A stretch of DNA of 64,000 bases from Achatina immaculata (GCA_009760885.1 CM019692.1:45879430-45943429), one strand, 5' to 3'; positions 24,361-36,180 are shown, numbered from the stretch's first letter. A program made the numbers and translations. Notes: a model not told the origin generated them from the letters alone.

Positions 24361-25060
24361 AATTAAGAAGAATCAAAATGAAACTATTCAGTTTTGCAGA
24401 GAGAATTTTTAACGGATTAGCAACACTGGTTTTCCCCTCCAACTTATATTGAAGGCATTTTTTAAAAAAAATGTTACTATTCCTGCATATGAATATCATG
24501 TTGGTTATACAGAAATTAATTTTATTTCTGAATTTTGCACTTTTTTTTTCCCCTCTCATGAATACCATGTATTCGGAAACAGCTATTCATTCAGGAATTA
24601 AATACATGCTCACAGATTCTGGTTTGAAAGAACTTTTTAAAAAATTTGTTTAGATATGGCAAAAACAGAGAGGTAACGGTAACGCACCCTTATTTTGTGG
24701 GGGAAAAAAAAATGAAGTGAATTAAAAACATTTTGATATTATTCAACATATAACTGTATATTTAGACTAGAGGGAATTAGTGTTGTGACAGGTGTTGGAC
24801 ATTTACATTATGAATCAGAGTGTGTAATCTTGTTTCACATGCAGTGTGGAAAGTGAAGACCTCCTGTAGGAATGAGTTGCAGAGAACAGTTGTTTATTTT
24901 GATAGGCTTAAGACAGTCATGACTTTGTCAGCTTATTGGCCCCTTTTTTGAGCATGGACTTCTTAGGATGCAGCATTGCCAGAGTTTCTGATGAGCCGGT
25001 GTGTTAAGAACCTCAAGATTTAATACTTACAGTGTTTTCTGAAGTGACGGCACACACGGC
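24361..25060. other. Upstream of the anoctamin start, no promoter recognised
   Basis: AT-rich, with no clear TATA/initiator arrangement or CpG-rich island. A possible splice acceptor, taatacttacag, ends at 25031, so the coding exon may continue a 5'-UTR exon that begins further upstream. Confidence 0.4.
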
Positions 25061-25121
25061 ATGGCTGCACATAGCGATGAAGTGAAGCTCCATATGCTGC
25101 CTAGAGATGAGAAAGCTGATA
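25061..25121 (+). CDS. Anoctamin gene, proposed exon 1
   Basis: The start codon at 25061 has G at -3 and G at +4, a favourable eukaryotic context. An in-frame stop (25040-25042) lies six codons upstream. The 20 codons begin MAAHSDEVKLHMLPRDEKAD, and the exon ends after one base of the next codon at a strong donor (gtaagt at 25122). The phase-1 end fits the phase of the proposed exon 2. The peptide itself is not recognisable as anoctamin; assignment rests on position, strand, splice signals and phase. The protein family forms membrane calcium-activated chloride channels and lipid scramblases. Confidence 0.5.
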
Positions 25122-26639
25122 GTAAGTAGCATGTTTGTGATAGGCCTGTATTTGGTCACTTTTTTTATGTGCGCTGTAGATCAGAGCTGTAATGTAGTAT
25201 TGTAAGAATTAAAAGTTCCTTTCATTTTTACATTTTAGTTTCACACAGACTTAGCTGCAGTTGGGACCAGCCATCTGGCCATATGTCAGTTATTATAAGG
25301 GTCAGACACTAAATACATTTCACTACTATAACGTGTCACAAGTTGATAGACGTGTTTACCACCACCTTAAAATACCAACAGAATGCAGATTAGCAGTGTA
25401 ACTGTGTTGAAATTAATCACAAAATATGAATCAGCACATTAAATAAAGAATAATTCTGTAATAATTTTTTAGTGATGCACAAAAAATGAATATACACATC
25501 CTGCATACACACCCACAAGCAAACATTCTGTAGTCATCAGATGATAAGTTCATCTCCTTCTTTTGTCATGTGGTGAATTTAGTGTATATAAAACAGCAAA
25601 TGTTTGTAAATTAATCACAAAATGGATAAAAAAACATAAAACAGTTCCAATTTTTGTATATTAAAAACTTTGCTCTGCTGTCTTCCTAGAGTACTTAAAA
25701 CATGTTTGTGCATGTGCTTATAATCTATACCATTTAGAAACTCATGGGAATTGATATATAATTTATAGGATTGGAATAAAGGAAACTATGGTCAGCATTC
25801 AACAAAACTCCAGGTTAACAGCATTTGTGTGGTGTCCCTTTGAGGCAGTCAGAGCTTGAATAACAGATCAAAATTTGCTGAATGTTTCATAAGCCATGCT
25901 GTCATTACCATAATGTCAACTGCTTTATAGAACATTAGCAGACCTTCTATCTCTGCTCAAGTCTATTGTCCCCCACCTCCGCTCCCTCTTTCTGCACCTT
26001 TTCACGTTTCCTGTGTACCTGCAGAAGTCTTCCCCCCTTTTAGCAAGATGTGGTTGGCTGCACATGATGGCAAAAAAAATAAGGTGGTGACAGAAAGTCA
26101 GGTGACAGATTTTAATGGACATGATAAACAAGTAGAAGTTTGGGCTGACCTGAGATACTGTGCTGTGCTGTCTCTACCTGGTTGTAAAATATGTGTTTGA
26201 AAAGCTGAAAGGGAATGGGAAAAGAAGTTGTTAGAAATAATGCCTTTCTCACACATTGGACTTGCTTATTGATCAGTGTATACTATCTTTTCATTGTTTT
26301 CATATGAAGAGTAAAAAGAGAGTGAATCATTATTGTTTTATCCACATAGTTACAAAAAGAGCTGAACATTTGGTTGAGAGAGTTAAAATCAGTGCCCATG
26401 GGAATAGCTTTAGATACATGGTGTGTATGGTGCTCAGCTTAGCATTGTCATGTGTTGTGTGAAGATAAGTACTTTAAGATGTATTAGCACTGTCTTGTGT
26501 TGATCCTGCATTGAAATGTTTGAGTTGTTTCAGATTAATTTGTATTGCAAGTAGTAAAGGTAGCCCTGTTATGCTATGGAGGAATTTAGGGGATATGATG
26601 TTGGTGTGAACGTTTTCCTTATGTGTCAGCACGCTAGAG
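25122..26639. other. Anoctamin intron 1, first part
   Basis: AT-rich intronic sequence with no recognised element. An open frame at 26256-26462 lacks recognisable similarity. Confidence 0.4.
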
Positions 26640-26810
26640 GATGATGTGGTCAACATCATACCTTTGCCATCTTTCCTTCTCAAGCTCCAGAAGAAGCCAG
26701 GCATTTATTTCTACAGTTGGTAACTGGAGTGCCCTGAGCTGGATTCAAACTTTTGGTTACTTCTCCATGAGAGACTAGTGCGCTAAGTACCTCATTACTA
26801 AGGTGTCATT
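26640..26810 (-). mobile_element. tRNA-derived SINE
   Basis: On the minus strand the sequence resembles a tRNA head: tacttagcgcactagtctct (A-box region, about 26790-26771), then an anticodon-arm-like stretch, then agtttgaatcc (B box, complement of 26741-26751). The tRNA cloverleaf is degenerate and lacks a normal acceptor end, so it is a SINE head rather than a tRNA gene. A body containing gcctggcttcttctggagct extends toward 26640. Confidence 0.6.
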
Positions 26811-26865
26811 TGTATTATTGTGATAGTAAAGTTGTTGCAGTTGTTAACTCAGTTTTCTTCTTTTT

Positions 26866-27112
26866 TTTTTTGCCTTGGTTTCCTGCAACTGCAAACTGTT
26901 GTTTGTTGCAGCTGATACAAAGATGTGGTAGCAGATTGGAAGTGACTCACTTGTAGCCCCAGGGTGGACCAAAGAAGTGTGGATTCCACTACCATATAGA
27001 CCATAATGAGGCCAGCCTGTTAACCAGGGTGAGCCTGTCACTGGAAACAGGACAGGGAGGTGGGATAGGGTCATTGCCAGCTCTGGTTTGCCAGTTCTGA
27101 TAATTGTGACAT
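26866..27112 (-). mobile_element. SINE-like element (same family as 9204 and 61373)
   Basis: The minus strand reads agagctggcaatgaccctat, cccacctccctgtcc, ttaacaggctggcc, gtagtggaatccacacttct and tcagctgcaacaaacaacag. These match the dispersed SINE in order. It is clearly diverged, so it is an older copy. Confidence 0.7.
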
Positions 27113-27483
27113 CACCCTCACGTAGTCACTTTTGTTCTTGCATATTAATTTTTTATTTGGTGTTTTATTTTATTGTACAAGTATAAGGTTCCTGGGTTCT
27201 TCGTTTTTTTTTTTCTCTCTCTCAGTAAACTCTACTTTGTAGTAACTAAACCTAGATTTAAAATGTCCAGTTTCTATTTCATCGGTGTACCTGATAAATT
27301 GTCAGTATTTAAGTATTAATTGTGAGTGATTAAAAAAAAATGATGGACTTGTGTTGTTACACTGAGAAATATAGCACATTTAATTTTGTGTGCATATGCA
27401 GTTTTTTGCCCATAATTTCATGGATCTGTCAGCATATTAAATTGTATGTTATATGCCTGAATTTTTGATGAAGTGGTAGATAA

Positions 27484-27775
27484 TGTAAACATCCTTGTTT
27501 CACACCTGTTTCCATATGTTGGTCACTTGATGAGAAGAAATGATCAGAGAATCCCAAAACAAGCTATCAAGTGGAACACAACAGGCCAAAGAAAAAGAGG
27601 CAGACCACGTAAAACCCTGAAGAGGACATTGTTAAGAGAGGCCAAATTAACAAGCATAAAATCCCTTGATGCAGTTGAAAGACTCGCCGCAGACAGGAAA
27701 AATTGGTGAACTACTTTGCGAGCCCTATGTGATGTTTAACGGCACGGGAAGGATATAAGATATAAGATAAGATAA
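27484..27775 (+). mobile_element. LINE family alpha 3' end with inverted 5' piece
   Basis: From about 27514 to 27775 the sequence is the family-alpha C-terminus (HLMRRNDQRIPKQAIKW; RKRGRPRKTLKRT) and ataag tail. The first about 30 bp (27484-27513, acatccttgtttcacacctg) match the same family in inverted orientation: they are the complement of the motif B region at about 10418-10446. Short duplications gtagataa (27476-27483 and 27776-27783) flank the whole. This is the structure left by twin priming. Confidence 0.82.
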
Positions 27776-28254
27776 GTAGATAACATGATAGAAAACATTC
27801 ATGATACCCTCTATGCATTCATAAATTTAGTAAGTAGGAAACAGTAAGGCTTGTGCACAGGCTGTCACAGAGTGATAGAACACAGAATGTATGGTGACAT
27901 CCCATGATGGGCAGATGGATAGTGTGTTATCCTCTTGTAGCAAGCTGGGTGCTCATCTTACCTGAGTCTGTGGTCTGAATCATTGTCATTCTCTTGCTGC
28001 TTTTCTTTCTGTCATAGTCACAGCGCTTCATATTTTGAGGCAAAACAATACCACTGTTTGTGTGCATGTAGTTTTGTGTAATTAAAATTGGAAGTTCATG
28101 ACTACAGTGTATCCAGCTTCTTGATAGACTGCACCACCATGAGGAACTGTTAAATTCCTCCACTTGACCAGGCTGAAGTATTGCAGCAGGCTGTTTCCAA
28201 GAGCATAACATGAAAAACAGGATAGAGTCTTGATTCTTAGGCTGCAGTTACTAA

Positions 28255-28354
28255 ACTGTCTCTTTATCTCAATCAGTCTGTCTCTTTCTCCCAATCAGTC
28301 TGTCACTTTATTCCAATCAGTCTGTCTCTTTATCTCAATCAGTCTGTCTCTTTA
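28255..28354. repeat. 22-bp satellite, left part
   Basis: Units of tctctttatctcaatcagtc plus tg, repeated about four to five times with small variants. The array resumes at 29538-29602, after a mariner insertion. Confidence 0.9.
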
Positions 28355-29537
28355 CGAAGGGTGATTGATAAGTTCTTGGCATAAGGTACAAATACGTGAA
28401 ACGCACAGTTGATATTAGGTGCATTTGTAGATCAGGTTAATGTAGGATTAAACATCAAGTTTCAAGAAATTAACTGCAACCAGTTTTTTTTTTTTACAGG
28501 CTACTGAAGTGGTGGCAGAAATTGAGAAAATGGATACAATTTCTCATCGAGCAGTCATTCGCTACCTCTGCATCAAGGGCTTATCATCGAAGGAGATCCA
28601 TGAGGATATGGTAAAGACTCTAGGGGAGAGTGCCCCTTCTTACAGCACAGAGAAGAAATGGTCAGCTCAATTCAGATATGAAAGGGAGAGTCTGGAAGAT
28701 GATCCCCATCCAGGAAGACCAAGAACAGTAAATATCGATGAAACCACTGGCAGAATCCATGACATGATGATGGAGGATCGATGACTAACTGAGTGGTACA
28801 TTGGTACTGAGTTTGACATCTCACAGGAACGTGTTCATGCCATTATTCACAATGATCTTCAAATGACAAAGGTCACTGCTTGATGGGTCCCGAAACTTCT
28901 TGGACAGACGACAGCATTTCAACATGTCAAGAGACAGTCTTGGCCATTTTTCTGCAGATCCTGAAAAGTTTCTTCAGCAATTTGTGACTATGGATGAGAT
29001 TTGGGTTCTTCATATTCAACCAGAAACCAAGGAATGGTCAAAGCAGTGGAAACATCATGGATCCCCACCTCCAAAGAAAGCAAGTGCGGTTCTGTCTGCA
29101 GGCAAAGTGATGGCTTCCATCTTTTGGGATTCAGAAGGTGTGCTAATGGTAGACTATCTTCAAAAGGGCAGAACAGTCACAGAGACCTATTATGTTAATC
29201 TTGTGAAGCAACGGCGGGTCATATTGAAGGAAAAGCGTCGAGGGAAATTGACGAGAGGAGTTATCTTTCATCAAGACAATGCTCCAGTTCACAAGTCGGT
29301 GGTGGCAATGGCTGCCATTCATGAATGCGGCTTCCAGCTTCCTGAACATCTCCTTATTCCCCAGATATGGCCCCTTTGGACTATTACCTTTTTACCAAAC
29401 TCAAAAAGGAGCTCAGTGGTCACAAATTTGCTTCAGATAATGACATCATTCATGCTGTATACCACTTTCTACTGGCATAAAATGCTCCACAAATAACCTG
29501 TTGTACCTTATGCTGAGAACTTATCAATCAACCCTTG
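28355..29537 (+). mobile_element. Mariner transposon, 1183 bp, inside a satellite
   Basis: Terminal inverted repeats of about 31 bp: left cgaagggtgattgataagtt then cttggcataaggtac; right end complementary (gtaccttatgctgagaactt then atcaatcaacccttg). TA lies on both sides (28353-28354 and 29538-29539), as expected for mariner. The length is typical of the family. Flanking satellite units read continuously when it is removed. Confidence 0.96.
28509..29495 (+). pseudogene. Mariner transposase, inactivated
   Basis: N-terminal helix-turn-helix region: HRAVIRYLCIKGLSSKEIHE (28545-28604), then LEDDPHPGRPRTVN. Catalytic triad regions: TMDEIWVLH (first Asp, about 28990), IFHQDNAPVHKS (second Asp, about 29276), and PYSPDMAPLDYYLF in the next frame (third Asp, about 29380). 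Spacing of the last two is 34 residues, the DD34D class. Breaks: TGA codons at about 28782 and 28883, each where CGA (Arg) is expected, a frameshift near 28890 and another just before the third aspartate near 29345. The protein would cut and paste the element but is not functional here. Confidence 0.92.
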
Positions 29538-29602
29538 TATCTCAATCAGTCTGTCTCTTTATCTCAATCAGTCTGTCTCTTTATCTCAATCAGTCTGTCT
29601 TT
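29538..29602. repeat. 22-bp satellite, right part
   Basis: Three more units of the array at 28255-28354 (tatctcaatcagtctgtctc). They are in register with the left part once the mariner and its duplicated TA are removed. Confidence 0.9.
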
Positions 29603-30148
29603 GAACGGTTTATAATGCATATCACTTCCTTTTCTGTCTGTTTCCTTACTAGAAAAGTTGTCATCAGTCCCTACACTAGTGAATTGTTTAGTATAGTGTA
29701 GCAATGGTTTTTATTGATTTCTGTAGATTTAGTAATCGATTGCTGTTTTTTTTTTAAATACTGACTGGCCAGGCTGAATGTAATTGCAGTGAGATTAAAC
29801 AGCTGTAGTAGATTTATAGTAGAAAGTTCAGAAGCTTTCTTCTAAATTTAATGAGCAGTCAGAATAGAACAGTTTTTGTGTCTAAGTTTTTTATGTTTTT
29901 TTAGTATAGCAAAATCTAGAACTATACATGAGACCACTGTAGTAAGCAAATGAAAGATGTAATGGAAGACAAAAGAAACAACTGCTGTAAACCTGGTATT
30001 TGTAATAAAGGTAATAAAAAGATCTGTAGTTCAGTTTTATGAAAAAAGAGAAATGGTGAGGAAAATGGGCAGGAATGAGAATTACAGAAAGTAAGGTGAG
30101 CATATATAATTGTTTAGATTGTTGTATATTCTTCATTTATACATGGTT
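29603..30148. other. Anoctamin intron 1, unique stretch
   Basis: AT-rich sequence. No gene or repeat is recognised. Confidence 0.4.
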
Positions 30149-30162
30149 ATCTTACTTTGTAA

Positions 30163-31094
30163 GATATAAAACAAGGGGTGTGTCAGGTGTGCATATTGTC
30201 GCCTCACTTATTTAACTTGTATACTGAAAATATAATGAGGAATGTTAGAGAAGATGTAGACAAGGAATGTAATGATGCCATAAAAATTTGGAGGTTATGA
30301 AATACCAGAGATTAGATACGCTGATGACACAGTATTACTGTCCGCAGCGCAAAAAGGAATGGAAAAACTAATTATGTCTATTCGTAAGAATAGCGAAGAG
30401 CAAAACCTCTATCTTAATGTAAAGAAAACTAAATTGATGACAACTGACAAAACAAATAAGGCAGCTGAAATATGTATCAGTGGGGAAAAATTGGAAGAAG
30501 TGGAGAGTTTTGAATATCTTGGATCACCGCTAACTAATAATTGAGATACAATGAGGGAAATTAAAAAGAGGGCATCTATCACTCTTCAAAAAGTAAAACA
30601 ACTAAAGAAGCTGTGGAGAGGAACAGACATAACTACGGAAATAAGATTTTTAAGGGCATGCATCTTTCCCATCGCAACATATGCCTGTGAGACCTGGACA
30701 CTTAACAAAACAGCTGAGAAACACATAAATGCCTTTGAATGTAAATGCTACAGAAGAGTTCTTCAAATGTCATGGACACAAACAAGAACAAATATATCCA
30801 TACTACAAGAACTTAATATTGAACAAGGCTGACTATAAAGAGAATTAAAAAAAAAAAAACTAATATTTTGGACACATTAAACGTCATGATAATCCAGAGA
30901 AGACCATCTTGGAAGGGTACATAATGGGTAAAGAAAGAGAGGAAGACCAAGGCAAAGATGGTTGCAAGACAACATTGATGATCTGCAAATGGATGCATCA
31001 GCAGCAGGACATCTTGCTCACAACCGATAGGCCTACAGGAGAGCTGTTAGGGAGGCAAAGTTCCGCAAGGGACATGCAGATGACTGACTGACTG
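30163..31094 (+). pseudogene. 5'-truncated LINE family gamma
   Basis: RT C-terminal half: a YTENIMRNVREDVDKE fragment, RYADDTVLLS motif C (about 30318-30347), then VESFEYLGSPLTNN, FLRACIFPIATYACETWTLN and CYRRVLQMSWTQTRTN. A TGA at 30542-30544 breaks the TNNGD motif. The tail is gatgactgactgactg. A 14-bp target duplication, atcttactttgtaa, flanks it (30149-30162 and 31095-31108). The coding sequence closely follows the copy at 6100-8764. Confidence 0.93.
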
Positions 31095-31108
31095 ATCTTA
31101 CTTTGTAA

Positions 31109-31405
31109 AGAACAGAGATTTTTTTAAAAGAAGAAAAAAAAAGAAGGTAGAAACAGCTTTATTAATTAATGAAGCCTAAAATTAGTCTTTTTTTTTTACT
31201 GTGTTTATGCCAGGGTGTGGTTTTGTTTTCAGTCATTGTTGAAGAGTTTTTGACCCACATCCACCTATTCTGTTCAGGTTGTGGCTTTACTGCAGAAGCT
31301 GTTTACATAGCTTGTTTCTGGTTAGTGTACAATTTCTGAGTAGGTGGCACTCGAGGTTTGCTGAGAGGAGGAGATTTTGGATGCATCTGTGTTTTTTACT
31401 ACACC
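31109..31405. other. Anoctamin intron 1, unique stretch
   Basis: No feature is recognised apart from A/T runs near 31130 and 31190. Confidence 0.35.
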
Positions 31406-33558
31406 ATATCTTATATCCTTCCATACCGTTAAAGTCACATAGGACTCGCAAGGTAGTTCGCCAGTTTTTCCTATTTTTGGCGAGCTTTTCAGTCTCATCA
31501 AGGGATTTTATGCCTATTAATTTGGCCTCTCTTAACAATGTCCTCTTTAGAGTTTCACTTGGTCTGCCTCTTTTTCTCGGCCTGTTGTGTTCCACTTGAT
31601 AGCTTGTTTTGGGATTCTCTGATCGTTTCTTCTCATCACATGACCAACATATGTCCATCTCTTTTTCCTGATCACCCATGAGACAGTTTGTTGTTTGCTC
31701 ATCTGTCTTATCTCTGCATTGTTCTTGACTTCGTTCCACTTGATGCTGATTATTTTCCTTAGGCATTTGTTTTCAAAAGAGTCTAATTTGTTGTCTATTT
31801 CTTTAGTTGTTTTCTAGCTTTCATGTGCATAAATGAGGGTGGATATTACATTTGAATTGGTTTTTGTGCTTATAACTTTTGAATGCCGTATATTCTCAAG
31901 ATTCTTGAAGATCGATGCTGCTTTTGCAATTCTAATTCTAACTTCCTTTCTGGTGTCACCATTCTGGTCTATGTAGTTGCCAAGCTATGCAAATTTATTG
32001 ACTTCATCAATATCTGTCCCTTCTATGTGTATTTTTCCATTTTGATTAATGGGAAGTTTCATTATTTTTCTTTTGTCCTTGTTAATTTCAAGTCCTATTT
32101 TGCTAGCCAGCGAAGACAGGCTATCTGTTTTTTCTTGCATGGAATTCACATTGTTACTGATAAGAGCTATGTCATCAGCAAAATCAAGATCTTCTAGTTG
32201 GGTCCCATGTACCCAGTCAATACCTGTGTTACCTGTGCAGCATTTTTTCATTATGAAGTCTATTGCAATTTCAAAAAGCAAAGGAGACAGTTTACATCCT
32301 TGTTTTATGGCTGTTTCAATCTGGAACCATTCACTCATCCCTTCTTCTGTTTTGACTGCACAAACATGTCCATTGTAGAGGTCCTTAATGATGTTGACTT
32401 AAAATTCTCCACAATGAATCTCTGTGTATGCTATCAAATGCCTTTTTTAAAGTCTATGAAGTTCAGTATTAATGGTTTCTGCTTTTCGATATGTTCTTCA
32501 AGTATTATTCTTAGAGTAAAGATCTGGTCAAGACAGCTTCTCCCTTTTCGAAATCCTGCTTGTTCTTCTCTCATTGCAGTATCCACTACATCTTTAAGTC
32601 TGTTCAAAATGACCTTGCCAAATACTTTTGAAACAACTGATATAAAGGTTACTCCTCTCCAATTGTTACAGTCACTAAGGTTGCCTTTTTTTGGTATTTT
32701 AACAATGATTCCTTTTTTCCATTTAGAAGGGACCTTTTCTTCTTTCCAAATCTTATTAAACATTCTCTGTAGTTGTTTCATGTTGTCTATATTAATAGCT
32801 TTTAACATTTCGGCTGTTATTTCATCTTCACCTGCAGCTTTGTTGTTAGCCATTAAATTCACTGCTGTTTCAGTTTCATACAATGTAATTTCATCTAGGT
32901 TGACATTTAATTGTGGGGCTAGTAAGTCGGTTTCAAGGTTTATCACTTGTTTTAGGTGTGGTCGATTAAGTATTTCTTGGAAGTGTTTAGCCCATCTTTG
33001 CTTTTGGTCTTTACTTGATGTTAATAGGGTTCCAGTTTTGGTAAGGATTGGTCTTTCTTTAGATGTAATAGTACCTGTTAGTCTCTTTTTTATGTTATAT
33101 AAAGTTTTGCTGTCTCCTGTTTTTGCTGCTTTCTCTGCCTCTTTTGCCATATTGTCTATGTATTCTCTTTTATCCCTTCTAGCTGAACTTTTTACTTTCT
33201 TGTCTATTTCTTTGTATGTTGCTTTAGCCAGATCTTTTCCAAGATCTGTCTTTACATTCAACATATCTAATTTGGCTGCTCATCTTTCATGTATATACTT
33301 CCATGTGTTTTCTGATATCCATGCTTTTCTATTTGTTTTTTTTTCCAATCCAGCACTTGCTTTTGCTGCTGTGATTATGGGTGTGCTGTAAGAATTCCAT
33401 AATTCATCTATACCTGTCTCTTCTACTTCACTGAGTGCTGTGGAATGATTGGCAAGTTCCTGATTGAAATTACTGTAGTATTCTCTTCTTGTATGCTGTG
33501 GCTGTTTATCTTTCTGTGTATTGATTTCCTGTGTTGGCTTTTCAGTTTTAGTGTTATG
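31406..33558 (-). pseudogene. LINE family alpha, RT region, decayed
   Basis: Minus strand, 5'-truncated just before RT. The N-terminal linker reads KSSARRDKREYIDNMAKEAE (about 33200). Then come SKERPILTKTGTLLTSSKDQ, NKAAGEDEITAEMLKAINID, GIIVKIPKKGNLSDCNNWRG (about 32700-32640), EQAGFRKGRSCLDQIFTL, LILNFIDFKKGI (motif A, broken), IETAIKQGCKLSPLLF, LDFADDIALIS, and the basic C-terminus around 31600. A long stretch (32434-33264) is still open. Missing bases near 32398 and other breaks inactivate it. It ends in the family tail (complement of tcttatatcctt). Confidence 0.92.
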
Positions 33559-34805
33559 TAGTGAAGGAATTTAGCTTGTATTGTGACAAATTATTTATTG
33601 TAATGGTGTCAGAATCTGAGAAATGTACGTTCTATATTGTTTATCCATGCATCATGTTCAAACAGAACATCTTCATGCTGTGTCACTGCGTATATTTTTT
33701 GGTATTAATTAGCATGTTGCAGCAACGCAATCAGTGTTAGAGTCTGATTACTTAACACTGTAGAATGATCAGTGAAAATGATTTCCTATATGCAGATGGT
33801 TTCACCACCTTTGTTTACTGTTAATTCTGTCCTCTAAGTCTCTGTGTATTTTACTTTGACTGAAATAAGAAGATGACAGAAAGAAAGGATGCCTGTTCTT
33901 CTGCATGTGTTATATCCATTGCCCAGTTTGATAGTTTATCCATTGGCCAGTTTGATACTATCACCATTGTTCTAAATTCCCTTTACTTTCCTAACTTGGT
34001 AAGTTTTAAAAAAAATTTAATTTATTCTCTCATTGAATAGGAAGAATTTCTAGTTTCAGTATATTTTCATTTGTTGTAATTTGACCTCCATGTTTCTTAA
34101 TATTTTATCAGAGTGTTGGATGAACATTATTGCCATAAGTGCTGAAGTTCATTTGCTTTCTCTACACTGATATTCTCCATCCTTGTTTGATCCTACTGTC
34201 AGAGTATCAAGAATTTAAAGAGACCAAAAAGACAAAAAAATATGTGGATTATAGAAGCCCATATGTTGTTTCAATCTCTACATGCTCACTTTAGGGCATC
34301 TGCTTTCCTCATAGCCTTACTGTCCATGCTAACACCACATGCTTACAGAGTAGTTGAAATGATTCTATTAAATGAATTAATTTGTGTATAATTTGACTGT
34401 ACTTTATGCATGAGAACATGAGAATGTAAAATAATGGTGTCATTGTCTTATGTTGACTGTATGGATAAGAGGATAAGAGGTTATTTATAAAATTGTTCAT
34501 TTCATATTTATAATTATTCATTATATATATATACATGCTGCTAGTGCTAAATTGATAGTGAATGATAGGTTAAAATGAAAGTTGAATGATGGCCAGAAGA
34601 TCAAATGGGTCTACATGCCCATCTTTTCACCCTTTGAAAATAAACTTCCTTCACGTCTATGAGACAGCTACCTGTGCAGTCAACTTTACAGTGAAAAACA
34701 CTATAGACCATCAGCATGAACTGATACAGGTTTTATTCATGAGACTCAAGAGCTTCTCACTGGAGTATCTTTGATTTGGAATAACTTCTTACAGCACATT
34801 TCTAG
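33559..34805. other. Anoctamin intron 1, last part
   Basis: AT-rich sequence with a short (TA)n near 34525. No repeat or gene is recognised. The polypyrimidine-rich end (cttcttacagcacatttctag) leads to the proposed acceptor at 34805. Confidence 0.4.
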
Positions 34806-34919
34806 TACTTTATAGTCTTATAAGATCTGAAGTCATGGCTGGTAAATACTGTCCAGCCAAAAATAAGGGTAATGATGTGGAGGAACATGGAGATGTCTAC
34901 ATCCTGAAGTTTTCCAGAG
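34806..34919 (+). CDS. Anoctamin gene, proposed exon 2
   Basis: The acceptor is taken as tttctag ending at 34805. With it, the single base left from exon 1 joins two bases here and the frame stays open to the donor gtaatt at 34920. The encoded peptide includes SEVMAGKYCPAKNKGNDVEE and GDVYILKF. It ends one base into a codon, matching the two-base start of exon 3. A second acceptor (gaag at 34833) also keeps the frame and would shorten the exon. No domain is recognisable; anoctamin N-termini are poorly conserved and hydrophilic, as here. It could instead be a chance open frame. Confidence 0.5.
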
Positions 34920-35225
34920 GTAATTTCTTATGTATGAAGCATCTGTGGAGTGAAGTGTAAGATACAGTGAGACACAAAACAAAAAAGATAGGATATGGTA
35001 CTATTGTATATTTTTTTTTTTGTCTTAGAAAATGTTAGATGTTTGTTGTTTGTGGTAGTTGCTGAGCATCATATTGTTGAGCATTTTACTCATGGCAGAT
35101 TCTACTATTATTTTATTGGTGTAATGGACAACAACAACAGCACATGCAATATTTGTGTCACAAAGTCCAATCTCTGTGTTGTATGATGTCAGCAGTATTT
35201 TGTGATTTTTTTTTTTATTACAAAC
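34920..35225. other. Anoctamin intron 2, start
   Basis: No feature is recognised; T-runs lie near 35010 and 35205. Confidence 0.35.
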
Positions 35226-36180
35226 TAGCTTGATTACCCGGCGTTGCTCGGGAAGTTGTTAATTATTAATACTGCAGAGTGGATTTGAGATCGTCATGTT
35301 TCTCCCACGAACAACCTTATGTTGCTTGCTCAAGGGTGGGTTCGCCCAAGAAACTAAAAATGGAGGTGGAACTAAAAATGTTGTATATAATCAAGTTTTG
35401 AGTTAAATTAATATTGTAGTGAATTTGTAAAAGACTTTGCTCTATAATGTGTAGACTGCCCCTGTAGCTTGTTGATTGTGATTGAGAACGCAGGTCTCAC
35501 TGGAAATTGCAATCTCTTAAAGTTAAAAGGGAGATCCGTCAGAATGAGTGGCATCTATGGGATAAAAACTGCTTCACCCTTTCCCTGTCCTGTTAAAATA
35601 GTCGCTTCAGTTGCATTGCCTAGCATCATCTTTACACACAGCCTTATGCCGTTGGAAAGTTTTGAGGGGTTGAGGTTCCATAGTCAAATAATTGGAGATC
35701 CCACCCTAATTTTCACCCCCTCTCAACCCCCCCCCCTGCCAATGGAAGCTGAACTTGGGCGTAAACGGCATTGGGATTGTCACTATTCATCTTAGCGACC
35801 CCAAAAACTATGGACAACACTAATATTGGTTGTTTTTGATTGCTTTTACATGTCACCCCCACCCCTCTCTCCCCCCCCCCCCCCCCCCCATGCCGATGGG
35901 TGCTGAACTTGGACGTAAACGGCATCAGGAGTGTCACTATTCATCTCAGCAACCCGAAAACTGTAGAATTGATACTAATACCAGGTGTTGTGGGTTATTT
36001 TTATATGTCACCCCTTTCTAACCCCCACCCCTAGGGGTGTCCTACCCCCACAGTATTTTTTTCTAGATTGTAAGTCATATGTGTACCAAGTTTGGTTAAA
36101 ATTGCTCAAGATTTTCCAGAGTTATGCTGTAACATACATATACACACATACATCCATTTATATATATATATATATATAGA
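35226..36180. repeat. Unclassified dispersed-type repeat with internal duplication
   Basis: It begins tagcttgattacccggcgtt gctcggg and ends in gtaccaagtttggttaaaat, agttatgctgtaacatacat and a (TA)n run (36161-36177). These two ends are familiar from interspersed repeats of other invertebrates, but I cannot name the family. Two internal segments of about 140 bp (about 35735-35845 and 35890-36015) share ctgaacttggacgtaaacgg and gtgtcactattcatctcagc. C-runs at 35727-35738 and 35872-35889 precede each. It is non-coding. Confidence 0.55.

Noticed and set aside
26735..26805. Functional tRNA gene on the minus strand
   Set aside because: A/B-box-like segments exist, but the acceptor stem and anticodon arm do not close and a SINE body follows.
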